Shown here piece by piece: positions 48,549 through 57,549 of a DNA stretch of 64,000 nt. A program made the translations under genes and the position numbers. This stretch comes from JBPOFY01 sp051252415 (lineage in GTDB: Bacteria > Verrucomicrobiota > Verrucomicrobiia > Opitutales > Coraliomargaritaceae), in contig JBPOGA010000005.1 of the NCBI GenBank assembly GCA_051252415.1, forward strand, positions 148,356 to 212,355. The letters are read 5' to 3'. Position 1 is the stretch's first letter. Every line of letters begins with the position of its first letter. Below the pieces are notes generated by a model. The model ran no database searches, had not been told where the DNA came from, and worked only from the letters and a program-made list of their open reading frames with translations.

Positions 48549-49895
48549 TTATAGCAGCTGCCTTTGCTTTACGGAGAGATATTGGTTCACTAAATCGACG
48601 CTCAACTTCTCATCATCCAGAACTGAGAACTCTACGCCCGTGGCACGCAGCTTTGTTTGTAACTGTCGCAACCCGTCCCATCGCATATGCCCTGCGATCT
48701 GTTCAGAAATTGGACTTTGCACGGGTTCAGAATAGAGCGCTTGCACACCTTCACGGCGTATTGAGTTCACCAATACATAATGCTGCGACGAAAGCACTCC
48801 AACGTGCTTTGCAAACTCCTCAGAGGCAGCTGCATCACTCAAGTCTGTTAAAAACACGACCAAGGCGCGACGACGTAATCGTAGACGTATAAATGTAAAC
48901 AGCTCGTCCAAATCAAATGGACCGTTCTCGGTTTTCAAATCAAACAGTGCATCTTGAATGACTTGTCCATGTTGCTTGCCCGAGCTCGCACGCACGAAGC
49001 GAGACACTTGCTGCCCGAAGGCAACCATACCAAATAAATCGCCTTCACGCTCCGCGACCATACCTAGGACACTCGCTGCTGTCACATAGCGTTCTAGAAT
49101 CGTCTCCGCATACGCATCATCCACCGCGGCGTCATCGCGCGTCGAACGACGTCCACTCAAGCGCGAATGATCGATCACTAAATAGATTTCTTGGGTGCGC
49201 TCGACCTGATAAGTCTTCGTAACTAATTCACCGCGTTTGGCCGAGGCCTTCCAGTGCACATCCAACATACTGTCTCCCGAGCAATACTCACGCAATTGCT
49301 CAAACTCACGCCCCTGGCCGACCATACGCTGTGCATGCACACCGAGACTCCCACGATTCAAAAACAAGTTCGCCAATTGTCGGCGCTCACGTCGCAGATT
49401 CGGATAGACACGAATCTCCGCTGTGGATGCAAAACGACGACGCACCGTAAACAGCTTCAGCACTGAAGGTAATTCCGCATACGCATAGGGACATGCATAC
49501 ACTCCACGTGCACGTGCAGTGAGTGGCCATGTGACAATCCAGTGTTTCACACCGTCGCCCCTCAAGGTGACCATTTGCGTATCCTGCTCTTGTATAAATT
49601 CAACGGGTAGCGGCAGCCCTAAAGCAATAGCCTCTGGCGCAAATTCATCGGCACGAATGTGCATGGTGAGCTGCCCCTCATTGTCGCGCGCCAAGCGAGT
49701 GACTGGGTCGAGCTCCACACGAATGCCTTCAAATAAACGCGACGACAGATAGAGATCGAGAATCGCCAATGCCATAAAGCCGATGAGGCCAACAGGAACA
49801 AGCCACACCCATTCGATCGAGGCAGCACCCAACAAGCCTAAGGGCATTAAAACTGCCGCTAAGAATAAGCTACGCTGACTGGGAACTGGACGCAT
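48549..49895 (-). CDS. DUF58 domain protein (vWA-like, MoxR partner)
   Basis: The 448-residue protein has two N-terminal membrane helices (about 10-50), a beta-rich segment, then the DUF58 core: GREFEQLREYCSGDSMLDVHWKA and a vWA-type strand VIDHSRLSG. DUF58 proteins are encoded next to MoxR ATPases, which remodel vWA-containing partners. The MoxR gene directly precedes it, with 22 bases between. Confidence 0.9.
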   Translation of the reverse strand: MRPVPSQRSLFLAAVLMPLGLLGAASIEWVWLVPVGLIGFMALAILDLYLSSRLFEGIRVELDPVTRLARDNEGQLTMHIRADEFAPEAIALGLPLPVEFIQEQDTQMVTLRGDGVKHWIVTWPLTARARGVYACPYAYAELPSVLKLFTVRRRFASTAEIRVYPNLRRERRQLANLFLNRGSLGVHAQRMVGQGREFEQLREYCSGDSMLDVHWKASAKRGELVTKTYQVERTQEIYLVIDHSRLSGRRSTRDDAAVDDAYAETILERYVTAASVLGMVAEREGDLFGMVAFGQQVSRFVRASSGKQHGQVIQDALFDLKTENGPFDLDELFTFIRLRLRRRALVVFLTDLSDAAASEEFAKHVGVLSSQHYVLVNSIRREGVQALYSEPVQSPISEQIAGHMRWDGLRQLQTKLRATGVEFSVLDDEKLSVDLVNQYLSVKQRQLL

Positions 49896-49917
49896 GGTTT
49901 AGTTTATTCTAAATCAA

Positions 49918-50886
49918 TTAACGAGGCACGGGCACTGCTTCGAGAAGCTGGCGAATCACTTCAGCAATCGTGAGCCCTTCGATTTCATACTCAGGGCGCA
50001 GCATCAAACGGTGCGCAAGCACCGGCACTGCGAGTGCCTTCACATCATCTGGCGTCACAAAGTCGCGACCATCAATTGCCGCTGCGGCACGTGCAGCGAG
50101 CAACATCGATTGCGTGGCGCGCGGTCCTGCCCCGACCATCACAGACTCATGTTTTCGAGTGCGGCGCACCAGCTCGACGATGTAAGCCAACAGCTCTTCG
50201 CGAACGACAACCAAGTCCAGCGCTGCTCTCGCTTCGCTCAACTCACCAGGTCCGAGAACTGGTTGGACCTGACCACCTGCGAGAATCGATTCCGGCGATG
50301 CTTGCTTCAGCATACTCTGCGCAAGTTTCAGCTCATCTGCCTCATCTGGGTAATCCATAAGGATCTTCAGCATGAAGCGATCTTGCTGAGCCTGCGGTAG
50401 AGAATACGTCCCTTCATGTTCGATAGGATTTTGTGTCGCAAAAACAGTAAAGCTCGGGTCGAGTAAGAGCTCTTCACGGTCTACCGAGACACGGCGCTCC
50501 TGCATAGCTTGCAGTAAAGCCGATTGCGTCTTCGCAGGCGCACGATTGATTTCATCGGCCAACAAGAAGGTCGTGAACACAGGCCCCTTGATCAAGGTGA
50601 ACTCCTGCGTCTTCATATTGAAGATGTTGGTGCCAGTGATATCTGTCGGCATTAAGTCGGGCGTGAATTGAATCCGGTTCGACTCCACTGAAAGCACAGA
50701 TGCCAACGTGCGCACGAGCAGGGTCTTCGCTACACCAGGCACACCTTCGATGAGTGCATGACCACCGGTTAGAATCGTGACCAAAGCGAGATCGATCACA
50801 TCGTTTTGGCCGATGATGACTTTGCTGATTTCAGCGCGTGCCGCTTCCAGCTTTTGATGAAATTGGGTTAAGGTGTCTTCGTTCAT
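49918..50886 (-). CDS. MoxR family AAA+ ATPase
   Basis: The 322-residue AAA+ protein has Walker A EGVPGVAKTLLVRTLA, Walker B FLLADEINRAPAKTQSALLQ, sensor FATQNPIEHEGTYSLPQAQ and the C-terminal lid with PDDVKALAVPVLAHRLML. MoxR ATPases act as chaperones that activate vWA/DUF58 partners, often in envelope stress or metal-centre assembly. It overlaps the DUF4350 gene by 4 bases. Confidence 0.95.
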   Translation of the reverse strand: MNEDTLTQFHQKLEAARAEISKVIIGQNDVIDLALVTILTGGHALIEGVPGVAKTLLVRTLASVLSVESNRIQFTPDLMPTDITGTNIFNMKTQEFTLIKGPVFTTFLLADEINRAPAKTQSALLQAMQERRVSVDREELLLDPSFTVFATQNPIEHEGTYSLPQAQQDRFMLKILMDYPDEADELKLAQSMLKQASPESILAGGQVQPVLGPGELSEARAALDLVVVREELLAYIVELVRRTRKHESVMVGAGPRATQSMLLAARAAAAIDGRDFVTPDDVKALAVPVLAHRLMLRPEYEIEGLTIAEVIRQLLEAVPVPR

Positions 50887-52190
50887 AGGCGTTTCCTCTT
50901 TTTACGGTTAATAATCGATTGAATTTTAGAATGGGTTTCAGCGGGCTTACGCTTCCTGGGTGCCAAGGCCGCATGGTCTGACAACAGTGCTTCGGCCTCA
51001 GACAGTTCACTTTTGTAATACGCACGATCTGCATCGCTACGTAGGAAGCTGAGCTTCCATTGGCGAAAGGCTTCCACAGGCAAATCACGAGTGGGCACAC
51101 TACGGCTCACAAGATCGCTAAGCCCAGCCTCGACGGAGTGCTCCGCAAGAATGACATTTCCTTTCGTGCGCCCAGTATAGGCAGGTAATAATGGCGACAT
51201 ACCTCGCCAGACCACCAAGGCCATCAACACGGCGAAACCTAGAAAGAAACCACCGAGCCGATAACGACGCATCAAAATAGCAATACCTGTGCTCTCCGCG
51301 ACACCTAGGTGGGTTTCATCAAAAATCGCCAAACGTTGATCACCGAGCACCCAAGCCAACAATGCAGGGTAGCGATGCTTCATCATCGCTTCGTTGGAAA
51401 ATAAATAGTCATCCGTCATGACAACGATCCGACCGTTTTTCAACAGTCGTTGAGCCATGACGACTTCCTCTTCAATCATGTATAAGGGCACCCAATCTTC
51501 TCCGAGTTCACCCAAGACACCACCTTCGCGCCATGGAAGCATCGCGGGTAGACCCGCAGCCTTTGCTGCTTCACTGGCTTGTGCATCACCGCCCTCGTGT
51601 TCGCCATGAATCAAAGAAATCTCGCCCCAGAACCTCTCTTCTTTCTCGGTCGCCCGTCGCGCAAATGCTGTCTGCTCGTCTTCCTCCTCCGTGTCTTCAT
51701 CGACTAGAACATCGTCGACCTCATCGGCTTCAACTAGTGAACTATCCTTTTCTTCTGGTGAACTTTCTTTCTCCGACTCTTCTTCTTTGTCGAGAAACTC
51801 TCCTTCATCGTCCAGATACTGGTAAGCCACTCGATCTGGATTTAAGGCTACGACCACATCGCCACCTCCAGAAACAAAACGCTCCACTACATCGTAGTGA
51901 GCAAGTGAATACATTCCATACCCACGAGTATTCAAAAACAGTAAGACACCTTCAGCTGGCATTGTCTCCATCTGTATGAAAGGCTCGAAGTTACGCTTGG
52001 CCTCGACGCCTGAAAGCGATGCATAACTTTCATACAAAGCTTTCGCACCAAGCGGATCGGCGCGCATACTCGAGCCAGCAGGGTAACTCTCCCCGCTTTC
52101 GAAACGTAGATGAATCAACCATGTCATGCCCACAAGCAAGGCACTCAAAATGGCAATCAGAGCCACAGCACTCAATGCACGACGCTTCAT
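50883..52190 (-). CDS. DUF4350 domain membrane protein
   Basis: The 435-residue protein has a membrane helix at the N-terminus (ALIAILSALLVGMTWLI) and another at about 325-345. The DUF4350 domain between has SSMRADPLGAKALYESYASL and FLNTRGYGMY, and ends with WVLGDQRLAIFDETHLGV. A strongly acidic insert lies at about residues 130-170 (DEVDDVLVDEDTEEEDEQ). DUF4350 proteins are constant members of MoxR-DUF58-DUF4129 loci. Overlaps of 4 bases link it to both neighbours. Confidence 0.85.
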   Translation of the reverse strand: MKRRALSAVALIAILSALLVGMTWLIHLRFESGESYPAGSSMRADPLGAKALYESYASLSGVEAKRNFEPFIQMETMPAEGVLLFLNTRGYGMYSLAHYDVVERFVSGGGDVVVALNPDRVAYQYLDDEGEFLDKEEESEKESSPEEKDSSLVEADEVDDVLVDEDTEEEDEQTAFARRATEKEERFWGEISLIHGEHEGGDAQASEAAKAAGLPAMLPWREGGVLGELGEDWVPLYMIEEEVVMAQRLLKNGRIVVMTDDYLFSNEAMMKHRYPALLAWVLGDQRLAIFDETHLGVAESTGIAILMRRYRLGGFFLGFAVLMALVVWRGMSPLLPAYTGRTKGNVILAEHSVEAGLSDLVSRSVPTRDLPVEAFRQWKLSFLRSDADRAYYKSELSEAEALLSDHAALAPRKRKPAETHSKIQSIINRKKRKRL

Positions 52191-53881
52191 GACAGCACCC
52201 CCGTCTCAGTGAGATAGCGCTCCATCTCGGAAATTTCCTCGGGACCGCTCACACGATCACCATACCAGACCGATTCAAACAAGCGCATCTCTTTGCGATA
52301 GAGATCGGGTAAGTCGGCTTGTCCATGAGCGCGGCGCGATAGCTCTTTCGCGTATTCACGATTACTTTTTGACAATCGAACGACGACTAAACCCTCACTG
52401 GAAAACGCAGATAGTTGAGCTAAGAAATATGCACGCAAAGCGAGACGATAATCCCCCTTAGTAATTAAGTCGCGCGCCATCTGCACCCACTTATTACGAG
52501 GCAATACATCTGCAGCCACATCTTCGGCATTTAAATCAGGAACCGCCTCAGCTTGGGGTCCAACATCGCCTTCAACGGCAGCAATCGGTTGATACATGCG
52601 GATCGCTTTCACGCCAAAATAAATCAGCAACAACACAAAGATACCGATCACTACGTAACTCAACGCGCTGCCAAGTCCAGGAAACCCTTCCCAACTACTA
52701 CTTGATGAACTATCCTCGTCTTTACCGAACAGATTTTCAAGCCAGCGATCGACCTTCTCCTGCCAGCGTTCCAACATATCAAGGAATGACTTAAGCCAGC
52801 TGAGTTCAGCTTCCTCCGAGCCACCTAGCTCCTCGCGCGGAAAACGCCAAACAAACTCACGACGCTCCATAACTTGATCAATGGATGCATCCAGTTCAGA
52901 CGCACTCACAGTGGAGCCCTCTGTAGCAACGTTCTCAGATTGAGCCAACAATCCACTGGCCGAAGGTGAAAACAATGGAATGCAGATAAATAAACCTAGG
53001 CCGACTAGAAGCGCTTTGGATTGAAGACTGAGTCGTAAACGTAATCGCAAGTCAGCACCACTTCGACGCGACTCACAATAATGACGGCGCAAGAGGTAGA
53101 CTGCTTTGATCAATGGATCAGTCACCACATATGCCAACAAGGCACACACGAACAGTGAAGTGCTGTTCAGCATATGAAAACCCGATCGCGAAAAAACTGT
53201 TTCGATCCCAAGAAGCGTTTTCAACAAATACGGCACCGTCAGTAATGTCGTGAGCCAGTTCACATAGCTGAGCAAGTAAACCAAACTAAGGACAGTCAAT
53301 AAGACCCAATTCTGCTCATTCCACAAGCGCCCCAAACGCCAACTTTCCTTCATCAAATCACGATCGCTCAAATCTTCGCGCGGATCGGATACCTGCATAT
53401 TCTGATAAAAGGCGTAAAGCGGTGGAAACGGTAAAGTCAGCACAAATGCAATCGGCAGTGTGATCAATGCCGTCGACTGCCAAAGCGACTGCAAGCGAAT
53501 CACCCTCGACCACTCACGCCAGCGCCACGGCGTGCCTTCAGATCCGACGAGTGCCGCGCGCAAGCCATCTGCAAAGAAAGATTGGGTCATTTTAAACCAG
53601 ACGAATAACACACCAAGCCCAAGTGCTCCCGGAAGGAGCGATCGATCCGCCAAACCACTCGAAGCCATTTCCGACCAGAAAAATAAAAAACCAAAAATGA
53701 AGGGTGCGACGCCACACAGATACACTGCCCACGCCGACAAGGGCACTCGCCGTAATAAGTGCATGCCCTCCTCGATCAAATCCATCGCACTAGGCTCACC
53801 ATCTTGGCGAACGCGACGGCGACGAAAACGTTTACCGCTACCTTTTAACTTAGGTGGCTTCTGTTTACCAAATGCCATCAA
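52187..53881 (-). CDS. DUF4129 domain membrane protein
   Basis: The 564-residue protein has several membrane helices in its first 320 residues, a periplasmic region, another helix (YVVIGIFVLLLIYFGVKAI) and a C-terminal DUF4129 domain. That domain contains WVQMARDLITKGDYRLALRA, FLAQLSAF and FESVWYGD. DUF4129 often occurs alone or fused to transglutaminases in MoxR loci and is thought to be part of an envelope complex. Linked by 4-base overlaps to both neighbours. Confidence 0.85.
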   Translation of the reverse strand: MMAFGKQKPPKLKGSGKRFRRRRVRQDGEPSAMDLIEEGMHLLRRVPLSAWAVYLCGVAPFIFGFLFFWSEMASSGLADRSLLPGALGLGVLFVWFKMTQSFFADGLRAALVGSEGTPWRWREWSRVIRLQSLWQSTALITLPIAFVLTLPFPPLYAFYQNMQVSDPREDLSDRDLMKESWRLGRLWNEQNWVLLTVLSLVYLLSYVNWLTTLLTVPYLLKTLLGIETVFSRSGFHMLNSTSLFVCALLAYVVTDPLIKAVYLLRRHYCESRRSGADLRLRLRLSLQSKALLVGLGLFICIPLFSPSASGLLAQSENVATEGSTVSASELDASIDQVMERREFVWRFPREELGGSEEAELSWLKSFLDMLERWQEKVDRWLENLFGKDEDSSSSSSWEGFPGLGSALSYVVIGIFVLLLIYFGVKAIRMYQPIAAVEGDVGPQAEAVPDLNAEDVAADVLPRNKWVQMARDLITKGDYRLALRAYFLAQLSAFSSEGLVVVRLSKSNREYAKELSRRAHGQADLPDLYRKEMRLFESVWYGDRVSGPEEISEMERYLTETGVLS

Positions 53882-54186
53882 TCAAAAAACACTCCGTTAT
53901 GAAATTGTGATGGGATACTCAAAAGCATCTGCCCGATTTGATAGAAGACATAGACTGCAATCGCGTAACCCACACCAGCCAGCAGCCACGAGCGCGCTGC
54001 CTTCAATAAACCGGAACCCTGATCAGAATCAGTCTCCAATAAATTATCTAAACATGGCCGGCAGATCATCCGACCGTCGTGCTCAGTAACACACTCGCGG
54101 CAATAAAAACGCTCACACTCGGGACACCGTGCTACCGCTTCGCGACTGATGTGCTGAAAACAACGAGATTGAGTAAGCTGCGGCAT
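53878..54186 (-). CDS. Small B-box-like zinc-finger protein with one membrane helix
   Basis: The 102-residue protein has a B-box-like cysteine/histidine array: CFQH, then CPECERFYCREC, then H and ICRPC. A helix at about 67-90 (SWLLAGVGYAIAVYVFYQIG) anchors it in the membrane. It overlaps the next two genes by 4 bases and 1 base. The finger probably mediates protein contacts at the cytoplasmic face. Confidence 0.72.
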   Translation of the reverse strand: MPQLTQSRCFQHISREAVARCPECERFYCRECVTEHDGRMICRPCLDNLLETDSDQGSGLLKAARSWLLAGVGYAIAVYVFYQIGQMLLSIPSQFHNGVFFD

Positions 54187-54773
54187 CAGGCTTCTGTTGA
54201 AGGCTCTAGGGGCGGTTGCTTGATCGGCGGAGGCGCTGGTTTCGGCTCAGCCTGCTTTGCCCAAGCACCTGTGCGCGTGCCATAGCGACCCGCATCTTTG
54301 TAGAGGGCTTGCTGCAATACCTCTTCAGTCAACGCACCTTGCACGCGCTCGATTTCGGCAACTAACTTGGCCTCCGCCTTTACGGCCTTACGTTGTGAAT
54401 TAATACCAGAGAGCACCACCGTCTGCACCGCAGTCTTTATTCCAAATACAACAGATCCCTTGCCATACAATAGCGCTACGCCGAACAATGAGAAGATTAC
54501 ACCAAAAATAAACATCGGCACGTAGTCGCCTCCAGCCACTGGCCAAGATAGCATCATCGGGATACCACAAAGAAGCAGAATTAACGCAATTACTCCCGCA
54601 GACTTAGTCGGGCAAACTAGAATTGCTTCAATGTCCTCATAGGCGAGCCGCTTATACGTCTCTTTATACTGCCCATCGACAACGAGCACATGATCCTCAC
54701 CAAGGTAAGCCTGTTGCACACTCATCGAAGAGCGCCCAGACAGCTTTTTATAAATCTGCTCATTTGCCGCCAT
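54186..54773 (-). CDS. Membrane protein of unknown function in the MoxR locus
   Basis: The 195-residue protein has an N-terminal beta-rich segment (AYLGEDHVLVVDGQYKETYK, RLAYEDIEAILVC) that resembles a PH-like or bacterial-PH domain. Two adjacent membrane helices follow (about 60-80, 88-105), then a helical region and a proline-rich tail (PKPAPPPIKQPPLEP). I recognise no family with confidence. Its start and stop each overlap a neighbour by one base. Confidence 0.62.
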   Translation of the reverse strand: MAANEQIYKKLSGRSSMSVQQAYLGEDHVLVVDGQYKETYKRLAYEDIEAILVCPTKSAGVIALILLLCGIPMMLSWPVAGGDYVPMFIFGVIFSLFGVALLYGKGSVVFGIKTAVQTVVLSGINSQRKAVKAEAKLVAEIERVQGALTEEVLQQALYKDAGRYGTRTGAWAKQAEPKPAPPPIKQPPLEPSTEA

Positions 54774-55354
54774 TAGAACATCTCACCCCCAGCCATCACA
54801 TAAAGAAATAAACCACCAATACAGAGTTCCAAAATAGCGAGCACCGCGGCCAATACATATCGCCAGCGGCTACGACGCACGAGACTTGTGGGACCTTTGC
54901 GCCATTGGAAGAGGCAGATGCCAAGTGCTATGGGCGCTGTTAACGCCACAGCAGGCCCAAACACAATAGGCAAGATCACCAGAGAACAGGCGATATCATC
55001 CCACTTCGTGCGAGACTGCTCTTTTTCAACTGAGCCCCCCTTACCGATCAACGATTGCAAGGCCTCGAAGCTGACAGTCTTGCCATTATAATCGGTCTTG
55101 CACAAATCACAGATCATGCGGCCACTGACATCACAGATCGCCGTCGCAGGTAACTTTGCGTGAAAAAAGCATGTGCTTTGCCCACCCTCCATGATTGCCT
55201 CAGCTTCGACTGTCGCTTGCTTGCGAATTACGGCTGGAAACAAATGCACCGTGTGCGCCGCCCCAACATACTCACGACCGTAGTCAGTCGTGCGCACCCG
55301 ATCCGGAATCGGCATCGTGCGCATGCTGCGTAAAGACCTTAGCTCAACGTCCAT
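54773..55354 (-). CDS. B-box-like zinc-finger membrane protein
   Basis: The 193-residue protein has a cysteine array CFFH...AICDVSGRMICDLC, of the same type as the small protein two genes downstream, then two membrane helices (about 120-150, 165-188). The first 54 residues lack features, so translation might start at ATG 55192 instead. A perfect hairpin GAATCC-CCGA-GGATTC lies between this start and the stop of the previous gene. Function unknown. Confidence 0.65.
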   Translation of the reverse strand: MDVELRSLRSMRTMPIPDRVRTTDYGREYVGAAHTVHLFPAVIRKQATVEAEAIMEGGQSTCFFHAKLPATAICDVSGRMICDLCKTDYNGKTVSFEALQSLIGKGGSVEKEQSRTKWDDIACSLVILPIVFGPAVALTAPIALGICLFQWRKGPTSLVRRSRWRYVLAAVLAILELCIGGLFLYVMAGGEMF

Positions 55355-55382
55355 ATAAATACGAATCCCCGAGGATTCCTAA

Positions 55383-56393
55383 TTATGCTTCCTCGCCGAG
55401 GTCATCGTAGAATGCAGCCAAGCCAGCATACAGGTATGTCATCGACCAAAGGAGACCCACCAAGAGTGCCAAAAAGCCGAGTATGAACCAAGGGATGTAA
55501 CTAAAATACAGCCAAAAGAGTTTCTTCTTATGCCCATCCATCATTTGCTTACTCGATTCCAAAACTTCGAAAACGCCCAATTCAGGATGATCGCTCGCGA
55601 TGAAGTAGACCAAGGCATAACGCAGGAACATGTAATAACCGACAATCATAGCAGGTATTGCCGCGGCAATCATACCGATAATGAAAAGCGGATTCTCCTC
55701 ATACGCGCCTCCGCTTGACATTGTTACAATGACCAAAATACCCCCCGGTATCGCTGCAGCCATAGCTGATAAGCCTACGATCAAATTTGTCATAAAATAG
55801 ATACCAAACCCACGCCAAAATTGGTCAAAAGCACTGAATAATGCCCCAACATCAGCAGGCTGACCGCGATGGATATTTAGGAACGCTCGACTGAATCCAA
55901 TTGTGAGCGGTCCCACGATCACCCATTGAATCAAGGCACCGATGAAAGGGATAAACGCGACGACTTGCTGCATGAGCATGAACACCAAGGTCACCACGAC
56001 CGCCATCCCCCATTGACCAGACAGTGCGTCTTTGCCCATCGCACGTAGATCCGGATTAGGCGTCATACCACCGGTGCCACGACCACCAGAGAGGCTCGCC
56101 GTGCTAGTCACGCCCTCCTTCAAGCCTTGTGCATAGGAATCACGGCAATTGGGACACACTTGGCGATCACCGGCGGGGATCAATTGATCTGACGAGACCT
56201 CTACGCCGCAGGTTGGGCAACCCGTCATAGAACCAGTAAGTTCAAAGAGAGTCGAATACGGAGCCCAATCAGACATCCCCTGACGCCAAACAAGATTTTC
56301 CTTTTGGAGTTCTCCCGAAGCGATTAATCCCTTCAGTTCCTCCTCAGATACGGGACCAGATTGCGCGCCATTTTTCTCATAAAACCATTCCAT
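55383..56393 (-). CDS. GYF_2 - zinc ribbon - DUF975-type membrane protein
   Basis: The 336-residue protein opens with a GYF_2 domain (MEWFYEKNGAQSGPVSEEEL, LVWRQGMSDWAPY). A zinc ribbon follows (CPTC ... SDQLIPAGDRQVCPNC). The rest is a DUF975-like multi-helix membrane region (FIPFIGALIQWVIVGPLTIG, FRGFGIYFMTNLIV-like, YYMFLRYALVYFIASDHPEL). GYF_2 domains bind proline-rich peptides, and the protein two genes downstream has a proline-rich tail, so a direct contact is possible. It is the first gene of the minus-strand locus. Confidence 0.76.
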   Translation of the reverse strand: MEWFYEKNGAQSGPVSEEELKGLIASGELQKENLVWRQGMSDWAPYSTLFELTGSMTGCPTCGVEVSSDQLIPAGDRQVCPNCRDSYAQGLKEGVTSTASLSGGRGTGGMTPNPDLRAMGKDALSGQWGMAVVVTLVFMLMQQVVAFIPFIGALIQWVIVGPLTIGFSRAFLNIHRGQPADVGALFSAFDQFWRGFGIYFMTNLIVGLSAMAAAIPGGILVIVTMSSGGAYEENPLFIIGMIAAAIPAMIVGYYMFLRYALVYFIASDHPELGVFEVLESSKQMMDGHKKKLFWLYFSYIPWFILGFLALLVGLLWSMTYLYAGLAAFYDDLGEEA

Positions 56394-56470
56394 AGTGTGC
56401 CTGTTGTTTAATTAATACGACTAGTGCCCTACCTAGCTAACGAAAATATACGACAATACGAACTAAAATC

Positions 56471-57427
56471 TCAGGATTCATCGACTAAGGCCTTGATCTC
56501 CGCATAGAGCGCAGCGAGCTCTGGCATATCTGCGCCAAGTGCTTGACCTCGGCGTAAGGGCTCACCCCAAATCGATTCAACCTCAACTGCGCGTCCAGCA
56601 AGGTAATCGATCAATGAAGATGGCTGATACGCACCCATCTTTTCCGTCACATCAAATTGCCCCTGCACATACTCTTCGGAGATCGCATAGCCTGCGAGCG
56701 CGGCGGCAGACACGAGCTCATCCATTAAGGTGCGCGCACGTTGTGCCATCTGCGGATCTGCCAAGATTCTATCGGTGGTGATCCCCCCGCCCGCGATCGA
56801 CAAGCCATTGAACGGCACATTCCAACAGAGCTTCCGCCAGAGTGATGCATCTAGTGATACAGAGGCTTTACAGCGAATATCCGCTTTCACAAACACATCG
56901 ACCATCGCAGCCTCCCATTCTGGCCATTGCCCGTTCAAGGAACCAATTTCCACGCGACCTGGCAGATAGTTCTCTACAACGGCAGGGCTGGTGCGATTCG
57001 CACAGACGAAACATAGCCCCGCGAGCATCGGGTTCTCTGGAAAGTGTTTTGCAAAATACTCCGCGTTACCCATTCCATTCTGCAAGGTCAGCACGACGGT
57101 CTGTTTCGGTTTGATTAATAGACGCAGACTTTCAATAAGCTGCGCATTGACCGTAGTCTTCGCAGCAATGATCACCACGTCTACGTAGCCGATCGCCTCT
57201 GCAGACTCAGCGACTTGAGCTGGCTGAATCTGATACTCGGCGTTTAAAACCTCCGTTTGTGGGTCAATCATTCGCACCACAACCCCTCGCTCCGACATGA
57301 CCGAAGCGTCAGAGCGAGCAAGCACACGTAGCGACGCACCTGCTTTAGCTAAAATACCTCCATAATAGAGGCCAATCGCACCGGGACCAACTAGAGCGTA
57401 TGAACTGGATAAAGATATGACTGACAT
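56471..57427 (-). CDS. panE: 2-dehydropantoate 2-reductase
   Basis: The 318-residue protein has the NADP-binding start ALVGPGAIGLYYGGILAKAG, then VVIIAAKTT, VLTLQNGMGN and the ApbA C-terminal helix bundle with WRKLCWNVPFNGLSIAGGG. Ketopantoate reductase makes pantoate in the pantothenate pathway. panC (61.5 kb) and coaB (41.8 kb), from the same pathway, are also in the window but not in one operon. Other members of the family reduce unrelated keto acids, so the name is probable rather than certain. Confidence 0.85.
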   Translation of the reverse strand: MSVISLSSSYALVGPGAIGLYYGGILAKAGASLRVLARSDASVMSERGVVVRMIDPQTEVLNAEYQIQPAQVAESAEAIGYVDVVIIAAKTTVNAQLIESLRLLIKPKQTVVLTLQNGMGNAEYFAKHFPENPMLAGLCFVCANRTSPAVVENYLPGRVEIGSLNGQWPEWEAAMVDVFVKADIRCKASVSLDASLWRKLCWNVPFNGLSIAGGGITTDRILADPQMAQRARTLMDELVSAAALAGYAISEEYVQGQFDVTEKMGAYQPSSLIDYLAGRAVEVESIWGEPLRRGQALGADMPELAALYAEIKALVDES

Positions 57428-57549
57428 CGCGCCTAGCTATTACGAAAACACTGCAACTGGCGAAAATAATCGTATAAAAGCTCTAACTTGAATCGCCATC
57501 TAAACTGTGTGGTTGCCTACATAGCACTCCATTACTCATACATACAGAC

